64,000 bases of DNA, taken from assembly GCF_009764645.1 (NCBI RefSeq), contig NZ_RWIM01000125.1, positions 62,001-126,000 on the forward strand. Reading direction: 5' to 3'. Origin of the DNA: Pseudomonas sp. PB106. GTDB lineage: Bacteria; Pseudomonadota; Gammaproteobacteria; Pseudomonadales; Pseudomonadaceae. A model generated the notes under the pieces. That model searched no databases, was not told the origin of the DNA, and saw only the letters and a program-made list of their open reading frames with translations. Positions 30,947-40,174 of this stretch are shown here, piece by piece (the first letter of the stretch is position 1; each line of letters opens with the position of its first letter). Position numbers and translations under genes: made by a program.

Positions 30947-32815
30947 ATGCGACTGGTTTTCCCCACATTGATGCTCACCGCTCTCGCGCTGCTTTCGGCC
31001 GCCGGCAGCGTGAACGCGGCACCTCAACACGCGTTGACCGTTTACGGCGAACCCGCCAAATACCCAGCCGGTTTCAGCCACTTCGACTACACCAATGTGC
31101 AGGCCCCGAAGGGCGGGACGATGCGCCGCTCGGCCATGGAGATCGGTCATTTCGACCATGTCCTCCCTTATATAGACAAGGGCATCGGTGTCACTCAGAT
31201 TGACGGCCTGTTGTACTCGCCGCTGGCTCAGCGCTCACTGGACGAGCCTTATACCGTCTATGGCTTGGTGGCGCAGAAGATGGAGCGCTCCGACGACGGT
31301 TTATCCCTGCGTTTCTTTATCAATCCCAAAGCACGCTTCGCCGACGGTAAGCCCATCACCGCCGAAGACGTTCGTTACACCTACGACCTGTTGATGACCC
31401 AGGGCAGCCTGCGTTATCGCACCCAGTTTGCCGACGTCAAAGGCGTCGAAGTGGAAGCGCCGCTGACCGTACGCTTCGACTTCAAAAGCAACGAAAACCG
31501 CACGCTTCCGCTGGATATCGCGACGCTGCCGGTGTTTCCTGAGCATTGGTGGAAGACCCGCGATTTTGCTGGCGGCGGCGGATATGAGCCACCTTTGGGC
31601 AGCGGCCCCTACCGGGTCGGCAAAGTCGACTCAGGACGCAGCATTACCTTTGAACGCAATGCCGACTGGTGGGGCAAGGATTTGCCGGTTAGTCGCGGGC
31701 TCTACAATTTCGACCATTTCAGCATCGAGTACTTCGGCGATACCGACGTGGCTCGCCAGGTACTGCGCGGCGGCGCCTACGATTACAACCGCGAGTTTTC
31801 TGCCACCGGTTATTCGATTGGCTACGACAGCCCTGCCCTCAAGGATGGCCGCCTGCAAAAGGCTCACCTGGCCACCGAAGCGCCGCAGTCGGCGCAGGGG
31901 TTTGTCTTCAACCTGCAGAAACCGATGTTTCAGGACCGCCGCGTGCGTCAGGCCCTGGCCATGCTCTGGGATTTCGAATGGAGCAACCGGCAGATGATGC
32001 GCAACCTGTACATCCGCCAGCAAAGCTACTTTTCCAACACTGAACTTGCCGCGCGGCAGTTGCCGGACGCTCAGGAACTGAAGATTCTTGAACCGTTGCG
32101 CGGACAGATTCCCGACGAAGTCTTCAGCACAGTCTTCGAGGCACCTAAAACCGATGGCAGCGGAATTATCCGTGACAAACAGCTGCAAGCCCTCGAGTTG
32201 TTAGAGCAGGCAGACTGGAAGCCGGATGGTGATCAATTAGTGAATGCCGCCGGCGAGCCGCTGAGCTTCACCTTTCTGGTCAGCCAGAACGGCATGGATC
32301 GCTTGCTGCTCCCGTACAAGCGTACGCTCAAGCAGATCGGCATCGACCTCAATATCCGCCGCATCGATTCCTCGCAATACGTCAATCGCCTGATGAGCCG
32401 CGACTACGACATGATCGTCACCGGCTATCCGGTCAGCACCTCACCGGGTGGCGAGTTGTTGAATTACTTCGGTTCGGCGTCCGCCAACGACCCCGGCGCC
32501 AATAACTACATGGTGCTGAAGAACCCGGCGGTGGACACTTTGATCAACGGCCTGATCCGCGCCTCCACGCAACCGGACATGCTGCACTATGCCCACGCAC
32601 TGGATCGGGTGCTGCAATGGAACTACTACTGGATCCCCAACTATTATCCGCCGGGCACGTCCACCGTGTGGTGGAACCGCTTTGGCATTCCGTCGGTACA
32701 GGCGAGCAATGACGAAGCCATCGAGAGCTGGTGGGAAATCAGCAGCACGCCGCTGACCAATCAGCAGATGACTGCCGAGAAAATAAGCCGTGGCAGACCC
32801 GGGGGGCCGCACTGA
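30947..32815 (+). CDS. yejA: YejA-like peptide ABC transporter substrate-binding protein
   Basis: 622 residues with a signal peptide (MRLVFPTLMLTALALLSAAG, cut after SVNA). It belongs to solute-binding family 5: HALTVYGEPAKYPAGFSHFD, DDGLSLRFFINPKARFADGK, LGSGPYRVGKVDSGRSI. YejABEF imports peptides, known for microcin C and other antibiotic peptides. The next gene begins on the last base of its stop, making one operon yejA-yejB-yejE-yejF. Confidence 0.9.
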   Translation: MRLVFPTLMLTALALLSAAGSVNAAPQHALTVYGEPAKYPAGFSHFDYTNVQAPKGGTMRRSAMEIGHFDHVLPYIDKGIGVTQIDGLLYSPLAQRSLDEPYTVYGLVAQKMERSDDGLSLRFFINPKARFADGKPITAEDVRYTYDLLMTQGSLRYRTQFADVKGVEVEAPLTVRFDFKSNENRTLPLDIATLPVFPEHWWKTRDFAGGGGYEPPLGSGPYRVGKVDSGRSITFERNADWWGKDLPVSRGLYNFDHFSIEYFGDTDVARQVLRGGAYDYNREFSATGYSIGYDSPALKDGRLQKAHLATEAPQSAQGFVFNLQKPMFQDRRVRQALAMLWDFEWSNRQMMRNLYIRQQSYFSNTELAARQLPDAQELKILEPLRGQIPDEVFSTVFEAPKTDGSGIIRDKQLQALELLEQADWKPDGDQLVNAAGEPLSFTFLVSQNGMDRLLLPYKRTLKQIGIDLNIRRIDSSQYVNRLMSRDYDMIVTGYPVSTSPGGELLNYFGSASANDPGANNYMVLKNPAVDTLINGLIRASTQPDMLHYAHALDRVLQWNYYWIPNYYPPGTSTVWWNRFGIPSVQASNDEAIESWWEISSTPLTNQQMTAEKISRGRPGGPH

Positions 32816-33876
32816 TGTGGGGTTACATACTGCGGCGTCTGCTGCTGATCATTCCGACGCTGGTGATCATTCTGCTGGTCAATTTCGTGATCATTCAAGC
32901 CGCGCCGGGTGGCCCGGTGGAACAGGCTATCGCTCATCTGCAAGGTATCGGTGGCGCCAGTGTTGGTGGCGGCGCGAGCGAGACCATGAGCGGCACGTCC
33001 CGCGCCAGTCGCGGCCTCGATCCTCAACTGATCAAGGACATCGAAAAACAGTACGGCTTCGACAAACCTGCCCATGAACGCCTGTGGTTGATGCTCAAGA
33101 ACTACGCGCAACTGGACTTCGGCAAAAGCTTCTTTCGCGGTGCCACGGTCACCGACCTGATCTTGGAAAAGATGCCGGTGACCATTTCCCTCGGGTTATG
33201 GGCAACGCTGATCACCTATCTGGTTTCGATCCCCCTGGGCATCCGCAAAGCGGTGCACCACGGCAGTCATTTCGATATCTGGAGCAGCACGGCGATCATC
33301 ATCGGTTACGCGATGCCGGCCTTCCTGTTTGCGATGTTCCTGATCGTAGTGTTTGCCGGAGGCACCTCGCTGAACTGGTTTCCGGTGCGCGGCCTCGTTT
33401 CGGACAACTTTGAATCGCTGTCGACCCTGGGCAAGATCGCCGATTACTTTTGGCATCTGGTATTGCCGGTGACGGCGCTGGTGATCGGGGGATTCGCGAC
33501 GTTGACGATCCTCACCAAAAATTCGTTCCTCAACGAGATCACCCGCCAATACGTGGTCACCGCCCGGGCCAAGGGTTTGAGCGAACGTCGCGTGCTCTAT
33601 GGGCACGTGTTCCGCAACGCGATGTTACTGGTGGTGTCGGGTATTCCCCAAGCGTTCATCAGCGTGTTCTTTGCCGGGTCTTTGCTGATCGAGGTTATTT
33701 TTTCCCTCGACGGTCTCGGCCGCATGAGCTACGAAGCGGCGGTGTCGCGGGATTACCCGGTGGTGTTTGGCTCGCTGTTCATCTTCACCCTGTTCGGGTT
33801 GCTGATAAAACTGATCGGTGACCTCTGCTATACGCTGGTCGATCCGCGCATCGATTTCGCCGCGAGGAACGCCTGA
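32815..33876 (+). CDS. yejB: YejB-like peptide ABC transporter permease
   Basis: 353 residues. It is an inner-membrane permease of the DppB/OppB type with a membrane helix at the start (MWGYILRRLLLIIPTLVIIL) and the coupling EAA-type loop seen in VVTARAKGLSERRVLYGHVF. The N-terminal region includes the glycine-rich insert (GGASVGGGASETM) typical of YejB. It pairs with YejE. Confidence 0.92.
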   Translation: MWGYILRRLLLIIPTLVIILLVNFVIIQAAPGGPVEQAIAHLQGIGGASVGGGASETMSGTSRASRGLDPQLIKDIEKQYGFDKPAHERLWLMLKNYAQLDFGKSFFRGATVTDLILEKMPVTISLGLWATLITYLVSIPLGIRKAVHHGSHFDIWSSTAIIIGYAMPAFLFAMFLIVVFAGGTSLNWFPVRGLVSDNFESLSTLGKIADYFWHLVLPVTALVIGGFATLTILTKNSFLNEITRQYVVTARAKGLSERRVLYGHVFRNAMLLVVSGIPQAFISVFFAGSLLIEVIFSLDGLGRMSYEAAVSRDYPVVFGSLFIFTLFGLLIKLIGDLCYTLVDPRIDFAARNA

Positions 33877-34898
33877 TGTTCACACTCTCGCCATTGGGCC
33901 GTCGCCGATTCGAACGCTTCAAGAAAAACCGCCGGGGCTGGTGGTCGCTGTGGCTGTTTATCGGTCTGTTTCTACTGACGTTGGGCGGCGAGTTGATCGC
34001 CAATGACAAACCGCTGGTGGTCAGCTATCAGGGGCAGTGGTACTTCCCCGTGTTCAAGCGCCACACCGAACAGGAGTTCGGCGGGCAACTGCCCTTCCAG
34101 GCCGACTATCGCAGCGACTATGTGCAGAACCTGATTCGCAAGGACGGCGGCTGGCTCCTGTTCCCACCGATTCCGTTCAGTGACGACACGCCGAACTACG
34201 ACCTCAACAAACCGGCGCCGAGCCCGCCCACCTCAGTCAATTGGCTGGGTACCGACGACCAGGCGCGAGACGTGTTGGCGCGGGTGATTTTCGGCGCGCG
34301 GGTGTCGATCCTGTTTGCGCTGATGCTGACATTTGTCAGTGCGCTGATCGGCATCGCCGCCGGCGCATTGCAGGGCTACTACGGCGGCTGGGTCGATCTG
34401 CTCGGGCAACGTCTGCTGGAAGTCTGGTCGGGATTGCCGGTGCTGTACCTGCTGATCATCCTTTCCGGTTTCGTCGAGCCGAATTTCTGGTGGCTGCTGG
34501 GGATCATGGCGTTGTTTTCATGGCTGGCACTGGTTGACGTTGTGCGCGCCGAGTTTCTGCGTGGACGCAATCTGGAATACGTCAAAGCCGCGCGGGCATT
34601 GGGCCTGACTGATCGCAAAGTGATCGTCCGGCACATCCTGCCCAACGCCATGAATGCCACGTTGAGCTATCTGCCGTTCATTCTGACCGGGGCGATTTCT
34701 ACCTTGACCGCGCTGGACTTTCTTGGCTTCGGCATGCCCGCCGGCAGTGCCTCGCTGGGTGAACTGATTGGTCAGGGCAAGCAAAACCTGCAGGCACCGT
34801 GGCTCGGGTTGACGGCATTTTTCACCCTGGCATTGATTCTTTCCTTGCTGGTATTCATCGGCGAAGCGTTGCGTGACGCATTCGACCCCCGATCCTGA
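33876..34898 (+). CDS. yejE: YejE-like peptide ABC transporter permease
   Basis: 340 residues, a DppC-type permease. The N-terminal OppC-like region (SPLGRRRFERFKKNRRGWWS) precedes the first helix. The periplasmic loop carries FPPIPFSDDTPNYDLNKPAP and LGTDDQARDVLARVIFGARV, and the coupling loop is EYVKAARALGLTDRKVIVRH. Its ATG shares the last base of the yejB stop. Confidence 0.92.
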   Translation: MFTLSPLGRRRFERFKKNRRGWWSLWLFIGLFLLTLGGELIANDKPLVVSYQGQWYFPVFKRHTEQEFGGQLPFQADYRSDYVQNLIRKDGGWLLFPPIPFSDDTPNYDLNKPAPSPPTSVNWLGTDDQARDVLARVIFGARVSILFALMLTFVSALIGIAAGALQGYYGGWVDLLGQRLLEVWSGLPVLYLLIILSGFVEPNFWWLLGIMALFSWLALVDVVRAEFLRGRNLEYVKAARALGLTDRKVIVRHILPNAMNATLSYLPFILTGAISTLTALDFLGFGMPAGSASLGELIGQGKQNLQAPWLGLTAFFTLALILSLLVFIGEALRDAFDPRS

Positions 34899-34907
34899 AG
34901 CGTGGCC

Positions 34908-36482
34908 ATGACTGATAACCTGATCGAAATTCGCAACCTCAATGTCGCCTTCCACGGCCAGCCCGTGGTGCGCGACCTGTGCCTGGATATTCGCCCCGGT
35001 GAATGCCTGGCGCTGGTCGGCGAATCGGGCTCGGGCAAATCGGTGACGGCGCATTCGATCCTGCAACTGCTGCCTGAAAGTGAAGCGCAAACCACCGGCA
35101 GTATTCGCTATCGCGACCAGGAACTGGTCGGCGCCGATCCCAAGGTCTTGCGTGAATTGCGCGGCAACCGCATCGCGATGATCTTTCAGGAACCGATGAC
35201 CTCGCTCAACCCGCTACACACCATCGAAAAGCAGATTGGCGAAACCCTGCTTTTGCACCGAGGCCTGAGTGGTAAAGCGGCGCAACAACGCATTCTCGAA
35301 TTGCTCGGTCTGGTCGGCATTCAGAAGCCCAAGGAACGACTCAAGGCCTATCCGCATCAGCTGTCGGGTGGGCAACGCCAACGGGTGATGATTGCCATGG
35401 CACTGGCTTGCGAGCCCGAACTGTTGATCGCCGACGAGCCGACCACCGCGCTCGACGTCACCGTGCAGCGCAAGATTCTGCTGCTGCTCAAATCCCTGCA
35501 ACAACGCCTCGGCATGTCTCTGCTGCTGATCAGTCACGACCTCAATCTGGTGCGCAGCATTGCCCAACGCGTTTGCGTCATGAAGGCCGGGCAGATTGTC
35601 GAGCAGGCACCGTGCGAAACGCTGTTTACCGAACCTAAACACCCTTACAGCTGCGTATTGCTCAACGCCGAACCTGAAGGCGAAGCCTTGCCTCGGGATG
35701 AGCGCGAGAACGTGCTGGAAGTCGAAGATCTGCGCGTCGAGTTCGTCGTCGGTGGCGGGCTGTTTCAGCGCAAGCAATACCTGCGCGCCGTGGACGGCAT
35801 CAGCCTGAGCATTCAGCGCGGCAAGACCCTGGGCATCGTTGGCGAATCCGGTTCAGGCAAATCGACCTTGGGCCAAGCGATCCTGCGCCTGCTCGACTCC
35901 GAGGGCAGCATTCGGTTCCAGGGGGAGGCGCTCGACGGCCTCAATCAGAAACAACTGCGGCCGTGGCGCCGCCAGATGCAAGTGGTGTTCCAGGATCCCT
36001 TCGGCAGCCTCAGCCCACGCATGTCGGTGGCGCAGATCATCAGTGAAGGCCTGGAAGTGCACTGCGAATCGACCGCCGGTGAATGCGATGAGCAAGTGAT
36101 CCGCGTACTCAAGGAGGTCGGTCTCGACCCGGAAAGTCGCCATCGCTACCCCCACGAATTTTCCGGTGGCCAACGGCAACGCATCGCCATCGCTCGGGCG
36201 CTGGTGCTGAAACCGGCGCTGATCCTGCTCGACGAGCCGACGTCGGCGCTGGATCGCACCGTACAGAAACAAGTGGTTGCCCTGCTCCGCGATCTTCAGG
36301 AAAAGCATGGCCTGACTTATCTGTTCATCAGTCACGATCTGGCGGTGGTGCGCGCCCTCGCCCACGACATGATCGTGATCAAGGACGGCAAAGTGGTCGA
36401 GCGCGGCCCCAGTCACACGGTGTTCGATTCGCCGCAGCATCCGTATACCCAGGAGCTGTTGGCGGCGGCGCATCCGGGGTAA
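34908..36482 (+). CDS. yejF: YejF-like duplicated peptide ABC transporter ATPase
   Basis: 524 residues with two ATP-binding halves. The first has Walker A LVGESGSGKSVTAH near residue 43 and signature QLSGGQRQRVMIAM; the second has IVGESGSGKSTLGQ near residue 310 and FSGGQRQRIAIARA. Both have Walker B (LLIADEPTTALD, LILLDEPTSALD). The length and doubled layout are those of YejF. It energises YejBE. The GTG at 34902 is a possible but less likely start. Confidence 0.92.
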   Translation: MTDNLIEIRNLNVAFHGQPVVRDLCLDIRPGECLALVGESGSGKSVTAHSILQLLPESEAQTTGSIRYRDQELVGADPKVLRELRGNRIAMIFQEPMTSLNPLHTIEKQIGETLLLHRGLSGKAAQQRILELLGLVGIQKPKERLKAYPHQLSGGQRQRVMIAMALACEPELLIADEPTTALDVTVQRKILLLLKSLQQRLGMSLLLISHDLNLVRSIAQRVCVMKAGQIVEQAPCETLFTEPKHPYSCVLLNAEPEGEALPRDERENVLEVEDLRVEFVVGGGLFQRKQYLRAVDGISLSIQRGKTLGIVGESGSGKSTLGQAILRLLDSEGSIRFQGEALDGLNQKQLRPWRRQMQVVFQDPFGSLSPRMSVAQIISEGLEVHCESTAGECDEQVIRVLKEVGLDPESRHRYPHEFSGGQRQRIAIARALVLKPALILLDEPTSALDRTVQKQVVALLRDLQEKHGLTYLFISHDLAVVRALAHDMIVIKDGKVVERGPSHTVFDSPQHPYTQELLAAAHPG

Positions 36483-36486
36483 CCGT

Positions 36487-37815
36487 TTACAAGCCTTGTT
36501 CGAGCGGATTGAAAACGAAGACCTGGCCGGTGGCAGCGCCCAGTGTGATACGCAGGATCGGGATGGAGCGCCCGGTGACCTGAAAATAGTCCTTCTGGTC
36601 GTACTGGGCACCGGGCAAACCATTGCTGGGCACCAAGGCTTGCACGTTGTAGAAAAACGCCTCAATGGGTAATTGCACAGGATTGTCTTGTGGCCATGCA
36701 GCGACCATGAACTCGTTCCAGCCGTACACATCACCACGGTTCTTGCGCACGTCGATACTGAGCTGAAATTGCTGCGGATCGACGTTGAACGCACACGAAC
36801 CGTTAACGCGCCCGCCATACCGTGCAACCCAGGCATCGACACTGTTGACCCCCAACTCACTGCAAAGACCACCGTGTGTTCGGCAAACATCGGCGCTACC
36901 ACCGGTGCCGGCATCATAGGGGTAAGCGCAGCGCAGGCTCATCGGATTTCCAACAGGGGCTGCTTGCTCACGGATGACGAAGCCTTGGGATTTATAGAAC
37001 CTGCTGACACCCGCGTCGGCTCGCAGATAGCTGAACGAAGCACCATTGCCTCGCACGGAGCCGGGGCTCGGATTCCACGAATGAAATGCCGTCGACTGGT
37101 CCGTCGTACGAATCAACACGCCATTGCAGTAAAACGCTGCGCGCCCATCGCGACAGGTCGGTGACGTATCGGCAAACCTTGCATTGAGTCGCGCCGCCAC
37201 TTGATAGCCGACATACAGCTGATCCGTCTGGTTGAAGCCGAAGAGACTCTGCTGCGCCTCATCACGTTGCAGTCGCAGGATCGGCAGCCACTCGCCCGTG
37301 GATTGAAAGTAAACCAACTGATCCTTTTGCGCGGCCCGCAGCGATCCGCTTACCGCCAGGTTGTAAAACAATGCCTGCAACGGAATGCGCAGTGGTGCGG
37401 CATCGTCCCAGTTTTTGACTAATACCTGAGCATCAGTAGCGCCTGGGTTGCCTTCCAGTGATTTGCCGATTCCGATGGCGGTAAAGGTGTCCGTGAGCAC
37501 AAACCCGTTGGGTACCATTGCGTCGGTGGGTTCACGATCCAGACGCCAATAATCAAACCGTTCAACGCCCGACGCCACAGCTTCAGCACTGAGCATCCAG
37601 AACGGCACGTTCGCTGGATTTTGCGAGCGGCGCGACAGCACACCACTACAGAAGTACACAGCCGTACCACCCGGACAGGCCGCTTCCGTCAGTCGAAATC
37701 GTGCATTGAGCACCTGCACGATGTCCGGGCCGGTGAGCGCCAGAGCCTCCTGCAGGGTGAGAAGGCTCAGTGAACACCAAGCCAGGCAGGCAACCATTAC
37801 CTTTCTGATACCCAC
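36487..37815 (-). CDS. Secreted tandem halovibrin-family protein, second copy
   Basis: 442 residues from a GTG at 37815 that has GGAGG seven bases upstream (an ATG at 37797 is the alternative). A signal peptide is visible (VMVACLAWCSLSLLTLQEAL). Two halovibrin-like units follow: CSGVLSRRSQNPANVPFWML in the first, and CNGVLIRTTDQSTAFHSWNP, SFSYLRADAGVSRF and CAYPYDAGTGGSADVCRTHG in the second. The end matches the family (YDQKDYFQVTGRSIPILRIT). Halovibrins are secreted NAD-consuming toxins of Vibrio and Pseudomonas. It lies 34 bases after its paralogue and is the last gene of the operon. Confidence 0.75.
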   Translation of the reverse strand: MGIRKVMVACLAWCSLSLLTLQEALALTGPDIVQVLNARFRLTEAACPGGTAVYFCSGVLSRRSQNPANVPFWMLSAEAVASGVERFDYWRLDREPTDAMVPNGFVLTDTFTAIGIGKSLEGNPGATDAQVLVKNWDDAAPLRIPLQALFYNLAVSGSLRAAQKDQLVYFQSTGEWLPILRLQRDEAQQSLFGFNQTDQLYVGYQVAARLNARFADTSPTCRDGRAAFYCNGVLIRTTDQSTAFHSWNPSPGSVRGNGASFSYLRADAGVSRFYKSQGFVIREQAAPVGNPMSLRCAYPYDAGTGGSADVCRTHGGLCSELGVNSVDAWVARYGGRVNGSCAFNVDPQQFQLSIDVRKNRGDVYGWNEFMVAAWPQDNPVQLPIEAFFYNVQALVPSNGLPGAQYDQKDYFQVTGRSIPILRITLGAATGQVFVFNPLEQGL

Positions 37816-37849
37816 GACAATTCCTCCTTGAACTCCACTTGCCGCCGGA

Positions 37850-39130
37850 CTACTGCACACCCTGATCCGCAGGCTCATAGGCAAACGGCGCACCATTGGC
37901 GGCATTGAGCGCAATGCGCACCACCGGTACCGTGCGAGCAGTCTGTTGATAGAAATCACGCTGAATGAACTGGGCGTCTTTGAGTCCTGCGCTGCCAGCC
38001 ACGACAAAAATCGCTTCGAGGGGTAACTGCTGGGGAATGTTTTGCGGCCAAGCGGCGATGATCACCTCGTTCCACGCCGGGTTACGATTGCGTACATCGA
38101 TGCTCAGTTGCACCTGCGCCGGTGTTAGGTTGAACGAGCACGTGCCACCCTGCGCCCGGTACGCTGCCACCGTGGTCACGCCGAGGGCATCGCAGTAAGT
38201 GCGGCAACTATTGGGAATGCCACTGGTGCCGGCATTGGTCGGATAAACGCAGCGCCACGCCGCGTTGTAAGGCGTCGGCGCCGCGGCCTCCTTGAAGATC
38301 AGCCCCTGACTAGCGGCGATCTGCACCATCCCGACGTCGGCTCTGGCCCAGGAGAATGACACGCCATTACGACTCACTGAGTTGGGGCTCGGGTTCCACG
38401 CATGAAACTGCGTCGACGCCGCCGTGCCACGCAGCAGGACGCCATTGCAGTGAAACGCTGCGCTGCCGTCGCGACAGGCCACGGCGGTGTCACGAAACCG
38501 CGCATTCAGCCGCGCGGCAATCTGATAACCGGCATATAACTGGTCTTGTTGGTTGAATCCGAACACCTGTTGCGCCGCATCGCGCTGATCCAGTCGCAAG
38601 ATCGGCAGCCACAATCCGGTGGCCTGAAAGTAGTCGCGCTGATCACGCTGAGCAGCCAGTAGCCCAGTCGGCCAATTGCGGTCGTAAAACAATCCCTGAA
38701 CTGGAATCTGCTGCGGTGACTGGTCGTTCCAGTTCCGAACCTGCGCTTCCGCGCGCAGGTCTGGCTGCAACACTTCCAGCGTCTTGCCCAATCCCAGCGC
38801 GGTGAAGATGTCGGTGAACACATAGCCGTTCTGCAACAGCGAAGGGTCGCGGGCAATGTCTTTGCGCAGATAGGCAAATCGTTCGTAGCCCGCGCCAATC
38901 GCTTCGGCGCTGAGCATCCAGAACGGGCGCCCGGCGCTGGCCTGCGAACCTCGCACCAGCACACCACTGCAATGGTAAGGGTCGGTGCTGCCCGGACACA
39001 GTTGCTGATCGGTCGCGTAACGACTGTTCAGCACCTGCGCCACCTCCGGCCCGGTGACTGCCCAGGCCAATCCGCCAAATAACAGGCAAAGCAATAGCGT
39101 GCTGCTGACCAGCAAACGATGGACATTCAT
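37850..39130 (-). CDS. Secreted tandem halovibrin-family protein, first copy
   Basis: 426 residues with a signal peptide (MNVHRLLVSSTLLLCLLFGG, cut near AWA). The N-terminal unit has CSGVLVRGSQASAGRPFWML, and the C-terminal unit has CNGVLLRGTAASTQFHAWNP and VSFSWARADVG. The C-terminal half has the full halovibrin layout, with cysteines in RCVYPTNAGTSGIPNSCRT and the end DFYQQTARTVPVVRIALNAA. It is probably secreted, by Sec export followed by an unknown outer-membrane step. It is a paralogue of the next gene and 33 bases downstream of the Ig/lectin-like gene. Confidence 0.75.
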   Translation of the reverse strand: MNVHRLLVSSTLLLCLLFGGLAWAVTGPEVAQVLNSRYATDQQLCPGSTDPYHCSGVLVRGSQASAGRPFWMLSAEAIGAGYERFAYLRKDIARDPSLLQNGYVFTDIFTALGLGKTLEVLQPDLRAEAQVRNWNDQSPQQIPVQGLFYDRNWPTGLLAAQRDQRDYFQATGLWLPILRLDQRDAAQQVFGFNQQDQLYAGYQIAARLNARFRDTAVACRDGSAAFHCNGVLLRGTAASTQFHAWNPSPNSVSRNGVSFSWARADVGMVQIAASQGLIFKEAAAPTPYNAAWRCVYPTNAGTSGIPNSCRTYCDALGVTTVAAYRAQGGTCSFNLTPAQVQLSIDVRNRNPAWNEVIIAAWPQNIPQQLPLEAIFVVAGSAGLKDAQFIQRDFYQQTARTVPVVRIALNAANGAPFAYEPADQGVQ

Positions 39131-39163
39131 GGAATCCCTCCCGGAGTTACGACATGCGCAGAC

Positions 39164-40102
39164 TCAGCTCATCGAAACACCCAGCACCTGATGCAGCTCG
39201 CTCAGGTCAGCCGAAGTGGGATTGGGATCCAGCGGGTCGTCTTGCGGTTTATCCAGATCGACGATCCATGCGGTGTTGGCGCCATTGAGCTCTCCGGTCC
39301 AAAACGGATACGGCAAGCGTCCGAGATAATCGGTCAGCGACCCGGCATGGTTGTCGTAGATCTTCAATAATTGACGCATTTGCGCCAGTGTGGCTGGCTG
39401 CAACCCGGCCGCTGCACAGGCATCGCGCATCCCTGCCCAGTTGGCGGTGGCCGTGAGGAAACTCAATTGGCCGATGCCGCTGATGGTCAATTGAAACTTC
39501 TGCGTCTGGCCAACGCTGTCAGTGGCGCTGATCAGGCACGTTCCATTACCGGCGACCGTCACTTCTGCCTGCTGATCAACCACGGCTACCGTGGCATCGC
39601 TGCTGCTGTACTCATAAGGCGCCACTCCCCACGTCGCTTCGCGGGTGAAACGGCTGAAAGCTGGTGGATTGCGCGGAGGCTTGCCGGTGACGAGCACGTA
39701 ATTGAACGAGCTCAGGTCCAGATTTTGCTCGCCTTCAAAGCCAGCCTTGATTTCAAGGCGCAGCGATTGCGAGGTGTGCAATCGCTGTGTACCGAACGAC
39801 ACCTCATAGTTCAACTCGATAAAACTGCCCAGGTATTGCGCGAACAGACTCGAGTCGACCAGGAAAAAGGGGGCCGTCTCACCCTGGTTGGCCCTGATCT
39901 TGATTTTGTCGACCAGCCTTGGCGCGCCACCTGCGGCCGTCAGCAACAGGTCGATCACATCATTGGCTTTCATGCCGGGATAGGCGCGGACACGCACGGC
40001 AGTCTTCGGATCCAGCGCCTGCGGATCAAGCGTTCCATCGACTGCACCATCAACGGTCGGCGCGGGAAGCGTTGCCATGACACCGGTGTTTTCTTCGAGC
40101 AT
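39164..40102 (-). CDS. Ig-repeat protein with BIG2-like and lectin-like C-terminus
   Basis: 312 residues from the ATG at 40102 (TGAGGTGA upstream). The N-terminal 115 residues are one Ig-like repeat of the type in the neighbouring gene (LPAPTVDGAVDGTLDPQALD). A BIG2-like domain follows (about 135-210, TVAGNGTCLISATDSVGQTQ), then an invasin/intimin-like C-type lectin region (ATANWAGMRDACAAAGLQPA, RLPYPFWTGELNGANTAWIV). No signal peptide is seen, so how it leaves the cell, if it does, is unclear. Second gene of the reverse operon. Confidence 0.65.
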   Translation of the reverse strand: MLEENTGVMATLPAPTVDGAVDGTLDPQALDPKTAVRVRAYPGMKANDVIDLLLTAAGGAPRLVDKIKIRANQGETAPFFLVDSSLFAQYLGSFIELNYEVSFGTQRLHTSQSLRLEIKAGFEGEQNLDLSSFNYVLVTGKPPRNPPAFSRFTREATWGVAPYEYSSSDATVAVVDQQAEVTVAGNGTCLISATDSVGQTQKFQLTISGIGQLSFLTATANWAGMRDACAAAGLQPATLAQMRQLLKIYDNHAGSLTDYLGRLPYPFWTGELNGANTAWIVDLDKPQDDPLDPNPTSADLSELHQVLGVSMS

Positions 40103-40174
40103 TTCAGTCACCTCAGAGTCGGTTAGACACGCATCACCCACACGGGCGATGCGTATTGGAAAGGTCGCCAGGTT

